A stretch of DNA of 64,000 nucleotides. Origin: DATBAX01 sp963762965 (GTDB taxonomy: Bacteria > Acidobacteriota > Terriglobia > Terriglobales > Acidobacteriaceae). The translations under genes and the position numbers were made by a program. How positions within the stretch are numbered: position 1 is the first letter of the stretch; each line of letters opens with the position of its first letter. The stretch lies in NCBI GenBank assembly GCA_963762965.1, contig CAVXME010000001.1, positions 434,001 through 498,000 of the forward strand, read 5' to 3'. Below the pieces are notes generated by a model. That model was not told the origin of the DNA, did not search any database, and saw only the letters and a list, made by a program, of their open reading frames with translations. This document shows positions 17,818-27,495 of the stretch, one piece after another.

Positions 17818-18618
17818 ATGGAGCCCGAGATCGTTTACCTGATGTATCACGAACTGGAAATACCCGGCCGGCTGCTCTGCCAGACGGAGCCGGGATATGT
17901 GCGCTACATCGTGGCCGCCGCCGATTTCCGGGCGCAGATGCAATCCCTGAAAGATGCGAACCGGCAGGGAGTGAGCGTCAGCGAAGCGCTGACCTTTCCG
18001 GCGAAGCCGAGCGTAACCATCACCTTCGATGACGGCAGTGAAACCGATTTGCTGGTGGCCGCGCCGATCTTGAAAGAATTCGGTTTTGGAGCGACGTTCT
18101 ACGTTACGTCGGGCTTTGTAGGAACACAAGGATACCTGTCAGCCCAGCAACTACGCGAGCTGAACGCTACCGGTTTCGAGATTGGCTGTCACTCGAAGAC
18201 ACATCCCTATCTGCCCGATCTGGACGACAGCAGACTGCGCGAAGAAGTCGCCGGGGCCAAGGCGGAATTGGAACAGATCCTCGGACGGCCGGTCGAACAT
18301 TTTTCCTGTCCGGGTGGACGCTACGATCCGCGGGTGAGGAAGGTTGCCAGCGAAGCTGGATATCGTTCGGTGGCCACCAGCCGCATCCATGCCAATTCGA
18401 AGTCCACGGATGTTTTTGCGCTGGGCCGGGTGGCGATGATGCGGGGAACGGATTTGAGGACCTTTGCCGCGTTGTGCCAGGGACGCGGACTGTGGCAGCT
18501 CGCGCTGCGCGACCGTCTGCGGCGCGGCGCGAAACGCGTATTGGGGAACTCGTTCTACGATCGGGTGCGGGCGACGGCGTTGCGCAATGGCGTCGCACAG
18601 ACTCACGAAAAAAGCTAG
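17818..18618 (+). CDS. Polysaccharide deacetylase (NodB homology, carbohydrate esterase 4)
   Basis: A 266-residue protein with the CE4 motifs in order: TFDDGSETD (catalytic and metal Asp, near residue 64), HSKTHPYL (metal His pair) and SCPGGRYDPRV (motif 3). No signal peptide or membrane helix is evident, so it probably works in the cytoplasm on a lipid-linked or nucleotide-linked sugar, as seen for EPS-cluster members. It lies between the PAP phosphatase and the flippase on the same strand. N-deacetylation could expose amino groups for N-sulfation or acylation, which is speculative. Confidence 0.9.
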   Translation: MEPEIVYLMYHELEIPGRLLCQTEPGYVRYIVAAADFRAQMQSLKDANRQGVSVSEALTFPAKPSVTITFDDGSETDLLVAAPILKEFGFGATFYVTSGFVGTQGYLSAQQLRELNATGFEIGCHSKTHPYLPDLDDSRLREEVAGAKAELEQILGRPVEHFSCPGGRYDPRVRKVASEAGYRSVATSRIHANSKSTDVFALGRVAMMRGTDLRTFAALCQGRGLWQLALRDRLRRGAKRVLGNSFYDRVRATALRNGVAQTHEKS

Positions 18619-18627
18619 GAGTTGGGT

Positions 18628-20154
18628 TTGAGTAAGCCGGAAACCATGACCATCAATCCCGAAAGCGCCGCGGTCGCAACGACCCCACTCGCGCCTTCTC
18701 CGGCGAAACCGACGGGTTCGCTGGCGGGAAATCTGGCATTACGAGCGGTCACCGACTGGGGCGCCCAGATCGTATCGTGGGCTTCCTTGCTGGTGGTGGT
18801 CAGAGTGCTCGCGCCGTCCGATTTTGGATTGGTGGCGATGGCCGGCGCCTTTTATTCGTTTCTGCGGTTGGCCGGGGAGTTCGGCATCCCGGTCACCATC
18901 ATGACCCTGCAAGACCTGACCGAGGACGAGATTGCGCAACTGCACTCGGTAGCTGTGATCCTGGGCGTGGGCGCTTTCCTGGTGGCATGCGCCTGCGCAT
19001 GGCCGGTGGCGGCGTTTTTCAAGACACCCCGGCTGGTGCCGGTCATCATCGCAAGCTGTCTGTCGTTGATTCCTCTCGCGCTGCGCAGCGTGCCTGAGGG
19101 GGTGATGAGCAAGCAGCTGCGATTCAAGCCGCTGTCCTGGTTCAATGCGATTCGTGACATCGTCGCCGCCATTACAACCGTGACCCTCGCGTTGCTGGGC
19201 TATGGCTATTGGGCATTGGTCGCGGGGAATTTGCTATCCATCACGCTGCGCAGCGGACTGATTTTGGCCGCCTGCCGCCAGCGGTTCGCGTGGCCGGACC
19301 TGGCCACGGTGAAGCGCCCGCTGCTGTTCAGTTGGCACGTGCTGGTTTCGGTTTTTGCCTGGTCCTCGTACAACACCCTCGATAACGTCACCGTGGGAAG
19401 AGTTCTGGGCCAGTCATCATTAGGCTTTTACGGCATGGCTTGGACCCTGGCCAATATGCCGCTGGAGAAAGTGGTTTCGCTGGTCACCACCATCATTCCC
19501 AGTTATCTGGCGAAGGTGCAAAAGGAGCCCGCCGCCTTGCGCCGCTATCTGCACACCCTGACCGAAGCTTTGGCGCTGGCAACTTTTCCGGCCACCATTG
19601 GAGTGGCGCTGGTGGCGCGCGAACTGGTTCCCTTTGCGCTGGGCCGCAAGTGGGACAGCATGATTGTTCCGCTGGAAGTTCTTTGCCTTTACACCGCTTT
19701 CCGGTCCATCGAGGCGCTGCTGCCAAAGCTGCTCACCGCCGTCGGCAATGCCCGTTTCGTGATGCGGGTGGAGTTGTCAGCCATGTTGATTATGCCGCTG
19801 TCGTTTTACCTGGGCAGCCATTGGGGCATCGAAGGAGTGGCGATTGGATGGATGGCTTATCCCCTGGCCACGGCACCGCTCTACTGGAAGACCTTCAAGA
19901 CCATTGAGATGAGCCCATGGGAATATTTCCGCGCGGTACGTCCCGGCCTGGATGGCGCGATTGCCATGTCCCTGGCGGTTGGATTGTTGAAGTGGAAACT
20001 TCCCCTGAGCGAGCCACTCTTGCAACGGCTGATCATCGAGATCGCTGCCGGGGCGATCGTCTACATCGGCACGGTGCTCTTGCTTCACCGCGAACGCGCA
20101 TTGAGCTTCCTGCAAATCGCAAAGAGAATGCGGAAACCAAAAACCGGCGTATGA
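18628..20154 (+). CDS. Wzx-like polysaccharide flippase (MOP superfamily)
   Basis: An inner-membrane protein of 508 residues with about 12-14 hydrophobic helices. It begins with the typical amphipathic start (NLALRAVTDWGAQIVSW) and the LVVVRVLAPSDFGLVAMAGA segment characteristic of the Polysacc_synt family. Likely translocates the undecaprenyl-linked repeat unit to the periplasm. TTG 18628 is preferred because AGGAG lies six bases upstream; the open frame begins at 18622. It follows the deacetylase by 9 bases and precedes an acyltransferase. The polymerase and export genes of the pathway are in the minus-strand operon. Confidence 0.88.
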   Translation: MSKPETMTINPESAAVATTPLAPSPAKPTGSLAGNLALRAVTDWGAQIVSWASLLVVVRVLAPSDFGLVAMAGAFYSFLRLAGEFGIPVTIMTLQDLTEDEIAQLHSVAVILGVGAFLVACACAWPVAAFFKTPRLVPVIIASCLSLIPLALRSVPEGVMSKQLRFKPLSWFNAIRDIVAAITTVTLALLGYGYWALVAGNLLSITLRSGLILAACRQRFAWPDLATVKRPLLFSWHVLVSVFAWSSYNTLDNVTVGRVLGQSSLGFYGMAWTLANMPLEKVVSLVTTIIPSYLAKVQKEPAALRRYLHTLTEALALATFPATIGVALVARELVPFALGRKWDSMIVPLEVLCLYTAFRSIEALLPKLLTAVGNARFVMRVELSAMLIMPLSFYLGSHWGIEGVAIGWMAYPLATAPLYWKTFKTIEMSPWEYFRAVRPGLDGAIAMSLAVGLLKWKLPLSEPLLQRLIIEIAAGAIVYIGTVLLLHRERALSFLQIAKRMRKPKTGV

Positions 20155-20184
20155 AGCCGGCTGGATACTGATTGAGGATTTCAA

Positions 20185-21279
20185 TTGCCTTTAGCTACCA
20201 TGGAACGTGAAACTCGTTTAGACATGCCAGAACTTGCCAGGAATCCCGATCGGAAGTTCACCCTTCTGCACGAATTCCCCGCTGCCGATTTGGAGAGCGC
20301 CTGGCGTGATTGCCTGACGCGCGTGGAATTTCCGTCTCATTACAACACTCCCGAATATTTCCTGGAGCCTTATTTCACCGGAAGACGGCCGTTCGCGGTA
20401 CTGGCTCTTGAGGGGGACACGGTCACGGGAATTCTTACCGGACTGCATGAAGGAAATCAGGTGCTCTGCGGACTTCCCTCGCGCCCGCAGATCTGTGTCG
20501 ACCCCAGCCAAGATTCCAGTGCTACCCAGCGCGCCTTGATGCAAGGGTTGTTGAGCGAAGCCGGCCCGGCAGAGCTGATCACAGTTTTCAGCTGGCCATC
20601 GCTCGAGCTTCCGGTTTTCGCCGACGGCGGCTTCCGAAGGCGGCAACTTCCGGGAAACGTCGTGCTCGATTTGAGTCAGGGAGCCGACGCAGTATTCAAA
20701 CAGTTTTCCAAGGACCGCCGGAGAAATATCCGCTTCGCGGAGAAGAACGGTATTGAAGTACAACTGGCAACCAGTCCGCAGGATATTGCAGAAGCCTACG
20801 AGGTGTACAAGGCCTGGCGGGAAACCGACCGGAAAGAACTCTCCGGAACCGCATTCACTTTCGAAGTTTTTGAGCGGGCGGCGCAGCTCACCAACAACCG
20901 GCGGCTGTTTCTGGCCCGGCTTTCCGGAAAAGTCGTTGCGATTAATATTTTCCGGCTTTGCCCCGGGGGTTTGTTCGAATCGGCGGCCAACAGCTCGCTC
21001 GAAGAATTCATGCATTTGAAACCGAATGAGCTGTTGCAGTGGAGAGGCATCGAATGGGCTTGCGGCCAGGGACTGCGCCGCCATTCACTCGGAGGGTCGC
21101 ACCAGTTCCTGATCAGGTTTGGAGGAACGGTCGTCCCCATTATTCGTTACCGGCTCGACCGCTCCTGGCTGCGGGAACACGACGTCCGCGACGCTGTACG
21201 CGATCTGGGACGGGAAACTCTGCGCAAGATGCCGCCCTCGCTGGAGAAGAGAGTGCGCCGCTGGTTGGGCGAAGAGTAG
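20185..21279 (+). CDS. FemAB/BioF2-like GNAT acyltransferase
   Basis: A 364-residue protein whose second half (about 165-330) shows the acetyltransferase-6/CelD pattern FSKDRRRNIRFAEKNGIEVQ, FLARLSGKVVAINIFRL and HLKPNELLQWRGIEWACGQG. Related proteins occur in exosortase-linked EPS clusters and are thought to transfer acyl or aminoacyl groups. Cytoplasmic, no signal peptide. The start is TTG 20185 with GAGGA six bases upstream. It is the last gene of the block that begins with Sat-CysC. It probably decorates the repeat unit; the donor is unknown. Confidence 0.8.
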   Translation: MPLATMERETRLDMPELARNPDRKFTLLHEFPAADLESAWRDCLTRVEFPSHYNTPEYFLEPYFTGRRPFAVLALEGDTVTGILTGLHEGNQVLCGLPSRPQICVDPSQDSSATQRALMQGLLSEAGPAELITVFSWPSLELPVFADGGFRRRQLPGNVVLDLSQGADAVFKQFSKDRRRNIRFAEKNGIEVQLATSPQDIAEAYEVYKAWRETDRKELSGTAFTFEVFERAAQLTNNRRLFLARLSGKVVAINIFRLCPGGLFESAANSSLEEFMHLKPNELLQWRGIEWACGQGLRRHSLGGSHQFLIRFGGTVVPIIRYRLDRSWLREHDVRDAVRDLGRETLRKMPPSLEKRVRRWLGEE

Positions 21280-21495
21280 GGGATTCCCGGTGCAATCGCC
21301 AGCCGCCTTCTGCCGCAAGTTCTTGCACATTCGCCATACAGAGTTCGCAGCGGGAACTCGCTTCAGCTGCATTGAGATTTACTCTGCTCCTGTAAGAATC
21401 CCTTAAGTTATAGATTCCATTAGTGTTATCGAATGATAATGAGGTCTCTCAGAATGGCCGGAACGGGCTGAAGAGGTCGAAGCGCAAGCCTAGGT

Positions 21496-21511
21496 TGGAA
21501 TGCGAAATGCT
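21496..21511 (+). promoter_or_regulatory. Candidate sigma-54 -24/-12 promoter
   Basis: TGGAATGCGAAATGCT keeps GG and GC ten bases apart and differs from TGGCAYRNNNNTTGCW at two positions. Start would be near 21522, about 110 bases before the ATG at 21631. The remainder of the gap 21280-21630 has an A+T-rich stretch around 21400-21440 but no clear -35/-10 pair and no gene. Confidence 0.4.
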
Positions 21512-21630
21512 CCGATGATTGCGGACAGATTTTAATACTCAAAAAGCGGTGTTTGGTAGCCCGGAGTCCGGTAGAATCCAGGTTTTCGCTGAGTGATTAT
21601 CGGCTCGGGTCGAGTTGGAGGAAGTTTTCC

Positions 21631-22512
21631 ATGAAAAGGCTTTTTCAAGCAAGTTTGTTGAGCGCGGTAATTTCGCTTGCGCTGGTCACGGGCGCGGCCG
21701 CCCAACAGGTGTACGCAACCAGCGAAAGCGGGATGGCACTGGATTTGGTTACCCTGCCATCAGGGACCATCACAAAGGTCTTCACTACGCCGGGAAAGCC
21801 AGACAGCATTGTGCTCAATGAGCAAGGACAGCTTGTTTACTCCATGTCCCCTCAGGGTACCGTTGCAATATACGACCCGGTGGCGCAAACCAACACCATC
21901 CTGCTCAGCGGACTCAAGAGCCCGCGCGATCTTCTATTCGATCCGGGCAGCAACACCAGCTTGTTGATCTCTGAGTATTCCATCGGCACTATCATCCGCT
22001 ATAACTTCGAAACCGGAACTTACACCGTTCTGGCCAAGAAACTGGGGAGTGTGGACGGGATCGCCTACGACCCTCAGGGTGACTTGTTTGCTGTGGCCAA
22101 CCACAATACTGTGGTGCAACTTGATCCAAATTCTGGGGCAGTCCTGAAGACCCTGGTTCTGGAAACACACTACAAAGTGAATGGCGGCGACGGCATGGTT
22201 TACGATCCCTACACCCAGAAACTCTGGGTCAGCCATGATGGGATCGAAGCCAGCACGGGAACGGTGGAGAGCGGGTTCTTCGAGATTCCCACCGATCTCT
22301 CGGGCTTCACCCTTTTTCAGAATGACACGTTACTAAACAAATCAGTCGCGATTCCAGTGCCGGACGGTATCGTATCGGACGGCAAAGGAAATCTCTACGT
22401 GGGAGCGGGGTTACACCGGTTGGTCGTGTACAACATCCCCACAGACACGGTGACCCTGAACCCGATCGTGGCCGGGATCGACTCCTTGATTCTGGTTCCC
22501 GGAACCTACTAG
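21631..22512 (+). CDS. Secreted NHL/SMP-30-like beta-propeller protein
   Basis: A 293-residue protein with a clear signal peptide (LLSAVISLALVTGAAAQ). The ATG at 21631 follows a GGAGG site, whereas the open frame from 21553 has no support. The mature part has about six repeats of the pattern hydrophobic strand / Asp-Pro-x-Gly turn (FDPGSNTSLLISEYS, YDPQGDLFAVANHNTVVQLD, SDGKGNLYVGAGLHRLVVYN). This fits a six-bladed propeller of the SMP-30/NHL type. There is no PEP-CTERM tail. Probably periplasmic or extracellular; ligand unknown. Confidence 0.75.
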   Translation: MKRLFQASLLSAVISLALVTGAAAQQVYATSESGMALDLVTLPSGTITKVFTTPGKPDSIVLNEQGQLVYSMSPQGTVAIYDPVAQTNTILLSGLKSPRDLLFDPGSNTSLLISEYSIGTIIRYNFETGTYTVLAKKLGSVDGIAYDPQGDLFAVANHNTVVQLDPNSGAVLKTLVLETHYKVNGGDGMVYDPYTQKLWVSHDGIEASTGTVESGFFEIPTDLSGFTLFQNDTLLNKSVAIPVPDGIVSDGKGNLYVGAGLHRLVVYNIPTDTVTLNPIVAGIDSLILVPGTY

Positions 22513-22520
22513 CTCGTAAT

Positions 22521-24404
22521 TTGAAGTACAAAACTCAGCAATCCTTCGCGCATCCCTCACTCGGATACCATGTTTCTGTATTCGGGTGGGGGATTCTTCA
22601 TTTCTTGCATCTGCAAAAATACAGGCAAAGCACGGGGCAAATCCGGTTCATATCCGGATTCAACAAACTCGCACTGATTGTGTTGCTGATAGGCTGCGCC
22701 TCCCGAATGCAAGGCCAGTCGCGGAATCAACCGGAAAATCCGGCCGGACCGGCTCAATCAATAAAGCAACAGAGTGAAATCTGCCCGCGTCCTCACCCCG
22801 GCAGCACGGTCACTGCGCCGGAGGAACTGCGTAGCCGAAACGGGGTGTTGAGTGTCCATCTTTCCATGCGGAACTTTCTCGCGGCGGATGGAGAGATGCG
22901 CTATTGCTATCTGAACTCAGACGGCAGCCAGGCGCCCACTCTGCGGGTTCAACCTGGCGATCGTCTGGTTCTTAGCCTAAAGAATGAACTGTCGCTCCCA
23001 TCCACGGCAATGCACATGCCTGCGGATACGAAGTCATCCTGTGGATCTGCAACGATGACAGCGGCCGCGACCAATCTTCATTTTCACGGCCTCTACCTGC
23101 CTCCGCTTTGTCATCAGGATGAAACGCTCGGCACTCTGATCCAACCTTCCGGTCCGGCTTTTGAATACCGGGTGCGCATTCCGCGAAACCAGCCGCCGGG
23201 GCTGTATTGGTACCATCCGCATCCCCATGGACTCAGCGAAGCGCAAGTCCTCGGCGGCGCTTCCGGCGCGCTGATCGTGGAAGGAATCGAACGGGTAAAT
23301 TCGCTGGTGGCGGGCCTGCCCGAGCAGGTCCTGGTCATTCGTGATCAGAAAATGCTCTCGGAACGTTTGACAAATGCCGAGCCAGACACCTACCTGCCGG
23401 AGAAGCCATCCAAGGATCTTTCCATCAATTTTGTTCCGGTGCCCTATCCCGATTACCCAGCCGCAGTCATCAAAATGAAGGCGTCACAGCGCCAGTTGTG
23501 GCGAGTGCTGAACGCTTCCGCCGACACCTATCTCGATCTCCAGTTGCTCTACGGGCGCAAGGCGCAGAACCTGGGAGTCGTGGCGCTGGATGGCGTTCCC
23601 CTCGGGTTCGGCAACGGAAACGCTCATGATCGCGTGATCTGGCAAACCGACATCCCGATTCCGGCCGGGGGACGCGCGGAGTTCATTGTGAATGGCCCGC
23701 CGGAAGGCGTGCAGGCGACTTTGGTGACGCTGGGGGTGGAAACTGTCCCCTTCGTGGATGAAGAGGATTTGCTTCCTGCCGCCGGAACCAGTAGCGCCAT
23801 TCCCGATGATGACGACAACACCCCGCCGCGGCCGCTGGCCACGATTGTCGCCTCCGCTGTGGGCGGCGAGCCGCCTTCGACGTTGCCTCCAGTCTCCGCC
23901 CCGCTAAAGTTCCAGGGCATGCCTGCACTCGCCAGGGTGAAACCGATCCGCCAACGCAAGCTTTATTTCTCGGAAAAAGTGCTCGACCCGAAGCATCCCA
24001 GTACTTCCACGACCTTCTTCATCACGGAGGAAGGTCACACGCCGGCGGCTTATGATCCGGCATCCAAAGCTCCCAACATCAGCGTGCGTCTGGGGGACGT
24101 GGAGGATTGGACCATCGAGAACCGCAGCCAGGAGCTGCATACGTTTCACATCCATCAATCCCATTTCGTGGTTCTGGCGCGGGACGGCGTCCCCGTTGAC
24201 GAGCCCTTTCTTCGCGACACCATCAGTGTTGGGTTTTGGGATGGCAACAACCCGCAATATCCCAGCGTCAAGCTGCGCATGGATTTCCGCGACCCAAACA
24301 TCGTGGGCACGTTCCCCTACCACTGTCATATTCTCCAGCACGAAGATGGAGGAATGATGGGAACCATTCAGGTCTTACCAGCCTTAAAACCCACGAAGAA
24401 GTAG
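22521..24404 (+). CDS. Multicopper oxidase
   Basis: A 627-residue cupredoxin-fold oxidase. Copper ligands are seen in order: LHFHG (His187, His189), WYHPHPHG (about 232-236), HTFHIHQSHF (about 537-545) and YHCHILQHEDGGMMG (from about 600) with the type-1 Cys between two His and a Met axial candidate. The N terminus has a hydrophobic stretch LALIVLLIGCAS that could be a lipoprotein signal, but about 45 residues precede it, so the true start may be later than TTG 22521. Family members oxidise phenolics, metals or organic substrates outside the cytoplasm. It starts 8 bases after the propeller gene. Confidence 0.9.
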   Translation: MKYKTQQSFAHPSLGYHVSVFGWGILHFLHLQKYRQSTGQIRFISGFNKLALIVLLIGCASRMQGQSRNQPENPAGPAQSIKQQSEICPRPHPGSTVTAPEELRSRNGVLSVHLSMRNFLAADGEMRYCYLNSDGSQAPTLRVQPGDRLVLSLKNELSLPSTAMHMPADTKSSCGSATMTAAATNLHFHGLYLPPLCHQDETLGTLIQPSGPAFEYRVRIPRNQPPGLYWYHPHPHGLSEAQVLGGASGALIVEGIERVNSLVAGLPEQVLVIRDQKMLSERLTNAEPDTYLPEKPSKDLSINFVPVPYPDYPAAVIKMKASQRQLWRVLNASADTYLDLQLLYGRKAQNLGVVALDGVPLGFGNGNAHDRVIWQTDIPIPAGGRAEFIVNGPPEGVQATLVTLGVETVPFVDEEDLLPAAGTSSAIPDDDDNTPPRPLATIVASAVGGEPPSTLPPVSAPLKFQGMPALARVKPIRQRKLYFSEKVLDPKHPSTSTTFFITEEGHTPAAYDPASKAPNISVRLGDVEDWTIENRSQELHTFHIHQSHFVVLARDGVPVDEPFLRDTISVGFWDGNNPQYPSVKLRMDFRDPNIVGTFPYHCHILQHEDGGMMGTIQVLPALKPTKK

Positions 24405-24619
24405 CAGCCCTGTCTATTTAACCGGCATCTGCCCAACCTCCAGAATTCGCCGCGCGCGAATCTTCCCGCCCTACAAACCGCCCCACCCAAAAGGATGTAC
24501 TCCTCAGTGACTCTAGGTACAGGAACCATCGTTATCTCGGCGATCCCGGCGCCCTCGGATACAGTCGCCAAAGAACGACCCGGACGATTTCGTCCCCCAA
24601 AGTCTGTTTCGAGGTCAAC

Positions 24620-26209
24620 ATGGTAATCAGTTACGCTGGTTGTCACAGTTTCATTCGGGAATTTCGTAAATCCACACTTTCAATCAAACTGACCGTTCTG
24701 GTCATGGGATTCTTGCTGGCCGCCATGAGCGTTCCAGCGGTATCGGCCCAAGACTCCAGCAGCATTGCGAATGCCTCGACCCAGAACTCTTCGAAGTCTT
24801 GCGGGCCACCCTCGTATGCGTGTTCACGAACCGACACGTCTGTAATACGCTCCGAACATCCACCCCAACTGGGTGATGATCCCAACTATTACGGCGGCCA
24901 CAGAGGGGCCGGCAAGGTTGCGGTTGATCCCGCATATGGCAACGCCATCCTGCGAGTCACGGATGGCAATATGCTCCACGGCGAAAGTTTCAATACCGGG
25001 GCATCGGCGGAAAAAAATCCCTGGTCGTATGATGAAACGATATTCCTCGCCCACGACGAAACCGAACAATTATGTCTTTTTCAGTTCGATCCGACTGCAT
25101 TTCAAGCCTCCCCCAAAGGATGCTTTGGCGGGTACGGACATGGCGGCGGCGCGGATTTTGGCTACACCCAAGCCGATAACGGCGTTTTTTATAACTATTA
25201 CCAGGCCAAGTTCTACCGTTTTGTGATTGACACCAAGAACTGGACCATCGCCGCCGACCCGGCTTTCAACGGTGGCAAAGGGTCCTTTGATCCCGACAAT
25301 GCCAATTGTTTGAATGGGCAAATCGCCGCCAATCACTGGACGGTTCACGATCACGCCCTCAGCTCCGACGACAACACGGAGATTGCGGCGATCGGCCCGC
25401 AGCAGGACGCTGATATTTACTTTGTAGTCTGGAACGCTTCCAAGGGCTGCCAGTGGCTGAACACCAGAACCTGGCAGGTCAGCCAGGGTTGGAACACTGG
25501 ATTGAAGAACCCGGTGGACATCTCATGGGCCGACGGTGTGAAGGCCATGGAACCAGGCGGAATACACAATGCCCAACTGGACCGCAGTGGCACCTTCGGC
25601 GTACTGGCGGTTCATCACACAGGGTTGAACCGGAAAATGTTCTGGACGCTGGGCACCAACAAGGTAGATGCAACATGTCAAAAATGCATTTCGCATTGGG
25701 CCTGCGACTATGGCGTCTGTTTCTGGGACTACCAGGTACAAACTTCCTATGACATGCAAAGCCAGCCCATTGGATCACTGGCGTCACAACCCAATATGGA
25801 AAGCCATGCCGCACTGGAACAATGGAATGCGGATGAGCATCTTTCCCATGCCAACGCCGTGCCAGGCGCAAAGAACATGTATCTGGCGGCGTGGCAAACT
25901 AAAGATAGCGCTGCGATTACCCAGGTATGGGAAGGCGAACTTACCGGAATCAGCTGGGATGGATCGCAGCGGACCGTCCGCTTTAACAAACACTGGAACA
26001 GCGGATTCAGCGGCTTCTGGGGCAGTTCCCGCTGTGACATCTCTCACCTGGGACACTACGCCCTCTGTGCCTCGGATTACCAGATGAATAACCTCGACCA
26101 GGGCTTTGGCAACGGTAAGAACCAGGACACCTGCGACCATACCCTGCAAGCGGCCCAGCGGGGCACGAACAGCTGCCGCACCGATCTGTTGGTGTTCCAG
26201 CTGAACTAA
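24620..26209 (+). CDS. Secreted Cys-rich propeller-like protein, paralog A
   Basis: A 529-residue protein with an N-terminal hydrophobic signal (LTVLVMGFLLAAMSVPAVSA) preceded by about 22 residues. The mature start SCGPPSYACSRTD, the strand NAILRVTDGN, the SAEKNPWSYDET motif, FGYTQADNGVFYNYY, the KGCQWLNTRTWQ strand and the end CRTDLLVFQLN all have counterparts in the gene at 30808. Many paired Cys suggest disulfides in the mature protein. The strand-turn repeats suggest a TolB/propeller fold. Function unknown; a polysaccharide-binding or lyase role can be imagined because propeller lyases share this look, but no catalytic residue is identified. Confidence 0.75.
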   Translation: MVISYAGCHSFIREFRKSTLSIKLTVLVMGFLLAAMSVPAVSAQDSSSIANASTQNSSKSCGPPSYACSRTDTSVIRSEHPPQLGDDPNYYGGHRGAGKVAVDPAYGNAILRVTDGNMLHGESFNTGASAEKNPWSYDETIFLAHDETEQLCLFQFDPTAFQASPKGCFGGYGHGGGADFGYTQADNGVFYNYYQAKFYRFVIDTKNWTIAADPAFNGGKGSFDPDNANCLNGQIAANHWTVHDHALSSDDNTEIAAIGPQQDADIYFVVWNASKGCQWLNTRTWQVSQGWNTGLKNPVDISWADGVKAMEPGGIHNAQLDRSGTFGVLAVHHTGLNRKMFWTLGTNKVDATCQKCISHWACDYGVCFWDYQVQTSYDMQSQPIGSLASQPNMESHAALEQWNADEHLSHANAVPGAKNMYLAAWQTKDSAAITQVWEGELTGISWDGSQRTVRFNKHWNSGFSGFWGSSRCDISHLGHYALCASDYQMNNLDQGFGNGKNQDTCDHTLQAAQRGTNSCRTDLLVFQLN

Positions 26210-26226
26210 ATCAGAAAGTTGGCTCT

Positions 26227-26288
26227 GGGCTTTAGGCGCTAGGCTCTGGGGGAAAAACCCAAGGCCTAACGCCTAGCGCCTAAGGCCC
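26227..26288. terminator. Strong palindrome between convergent genes, likely bidirectional terminator
   Basis: Arms GGGCTTTAGGCGCTAGGC (26227-26244) and GCCTAGCGCCTAAGGCCC (26271-26288) pair over 18 bases with one G-T; an A-run lies in the inner loop. The right arm contains the stop codon of the deacetylase on the minus strand. It probably ends transcription from both sides, or is a dispersed repeat. Confidence 0.6.
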
Positions 26289-27241
26289 CATCTCAACTTT
26301 CTCTGGTAGTACGCAACCCCATCCAGAAATTTAGAGAATTCGATCGGATCTGATTTGCTGCCCATCCCGATTCGGGGCAAACGAAATTTGTCAACGTGAT
26401 TATCAACCAGCCCGAAGCTTGCCACCACACTGCACGCGTATCCCGCATCTGCAACTTGTTGCACTTGGGTCGGCCGAAAGTCTCCCGGCATGCCATTGGG
26501 GAAACAGAAAGCGCCGGGATTTCTTCCCACCCCTTCTTCAATCTGACGCCGGGATTCCGTTAGTTCCCGCCAGGATTCTTCATCGCTGATGCTGGAAAGG
26601 ATGGGATGAGTCACCGTATGCGATCCGATATTAACCAGGCCTGAATCGGCCATTTCGCGCAGCTCACTCCACGAGCAGGGCGCGTATTTCGCTGGAGCTT
26701 GGGTTGGGATTGTGATTCGAGCGCCCGCGGCCATGGCTTGAATTTGCGCGTTGCGTGCCTCTGGCCGCATCCGGTTCAGCGAACGAAAAACGTCGTCAAG
26801 CTTTCCTGCGGTCAATGCTGTGGGCGGATTCGGCTGCTCGCTCAACCAGAGGACTTTGTCGGTCCAGATCCAGTCCTCGCCGCGAATAAATGAACTCACC
26901 ACAAAGAAAGTTGCAGGAAACTGAAATTCTTTGAGCAGCGGGAACATGAATTGATAGAAGTCGCGCCGGCCGTCATCGATGGTGAGCGCCACAGTGAGGC
27001 TGTCTAAATTTTTTCCCGAGGCCAATTGCTCCGCCATCTGAAGCAGTGGAACCACGCGATAGTGGTGACGCAAATATTCGAATTGGGCGTGCGTGGCCTC
27101 CGTGCTAAGAGCGCCGGGGACCGTACCTCCGGGTCCGGAGAAGTTGTGGTACATCAGGATGCGGGCTTTTTTGGCCGAAAGATCCCGCGCCAGCGAAAAT
27201 ACGCCGCAACCGCGCAGGGCGCGGAGCGCAAGCCTCTTCAT
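26273..27241 (-). CDS. Polysaccharide deacetylase (NodB homology), second copy
   Basis: The CE4 core is complete: LTIDDGRRDFYQF (motif 1), the metal-binding GSHTVTHPILSSIS (motif 2) and AFCFPNGMPGDF (motif 3), with LMYHNFSGPGG before them. I place the start at the ATG at 27241 (322 residues). The frame is open to 27517 but the extra part has odd composition and overlaps the divergent sulfotransferase start. No signal peptide is evident. It may remove N-acetyl groups from EPS sugars. Different in sequence from the deacetylase at 17818, so the two probably act on different sugars. Confidence 0.85.
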   Translation of the reverse strand: MKRLALRALRGCGVFSLARDLSAKKARILMYHNFSGPGGTVPGALSTEATHAQFEYLRHHYRVVPLLQMAEQLASGKNLDSLTVALTIDDGRRDFYQFMFPLLKEFQFPATFFVVSSFIRGEDWIWTDKVLWLSEQPNPPTALTAGKLDDVFRSLNRMRPEARNAQIQAMAAGARITIPTQAPAKYAPCSWSELREMADSGLVNIGSHTVTHPILSSISDEESWRELTESRRQIEEGVGRNPGAFCFPNGMPGDFRPTQVQQVADAGYACSVVASFGLVDNHVDKFRLPRIGMGSKSDPIEFSKFLDGVAYYQRKLRWGLRR

Positions 27242-27495
27242 AAAGGCAGAATTCCCGGTAGGATGATCATGGTTCTGGTGGCGCGGCATCGGGCCCATTG
27301 GGGCAATCCGCGCAGACATCAACGCCGCAGTATAGCAGTACGGGTGGTTTATATTGCGATGCGAAAGCCGGGTACCCGAACATGACTCTGGACGCTTATT
27401 GTGGCAATGGCAACGGTAAAGGTACGATGTTTGTGGTGTTTGACCAGTCGCCGATTCCAGCTGGATTGCAGACGATAGGCTGTTAGGGACAAGCC

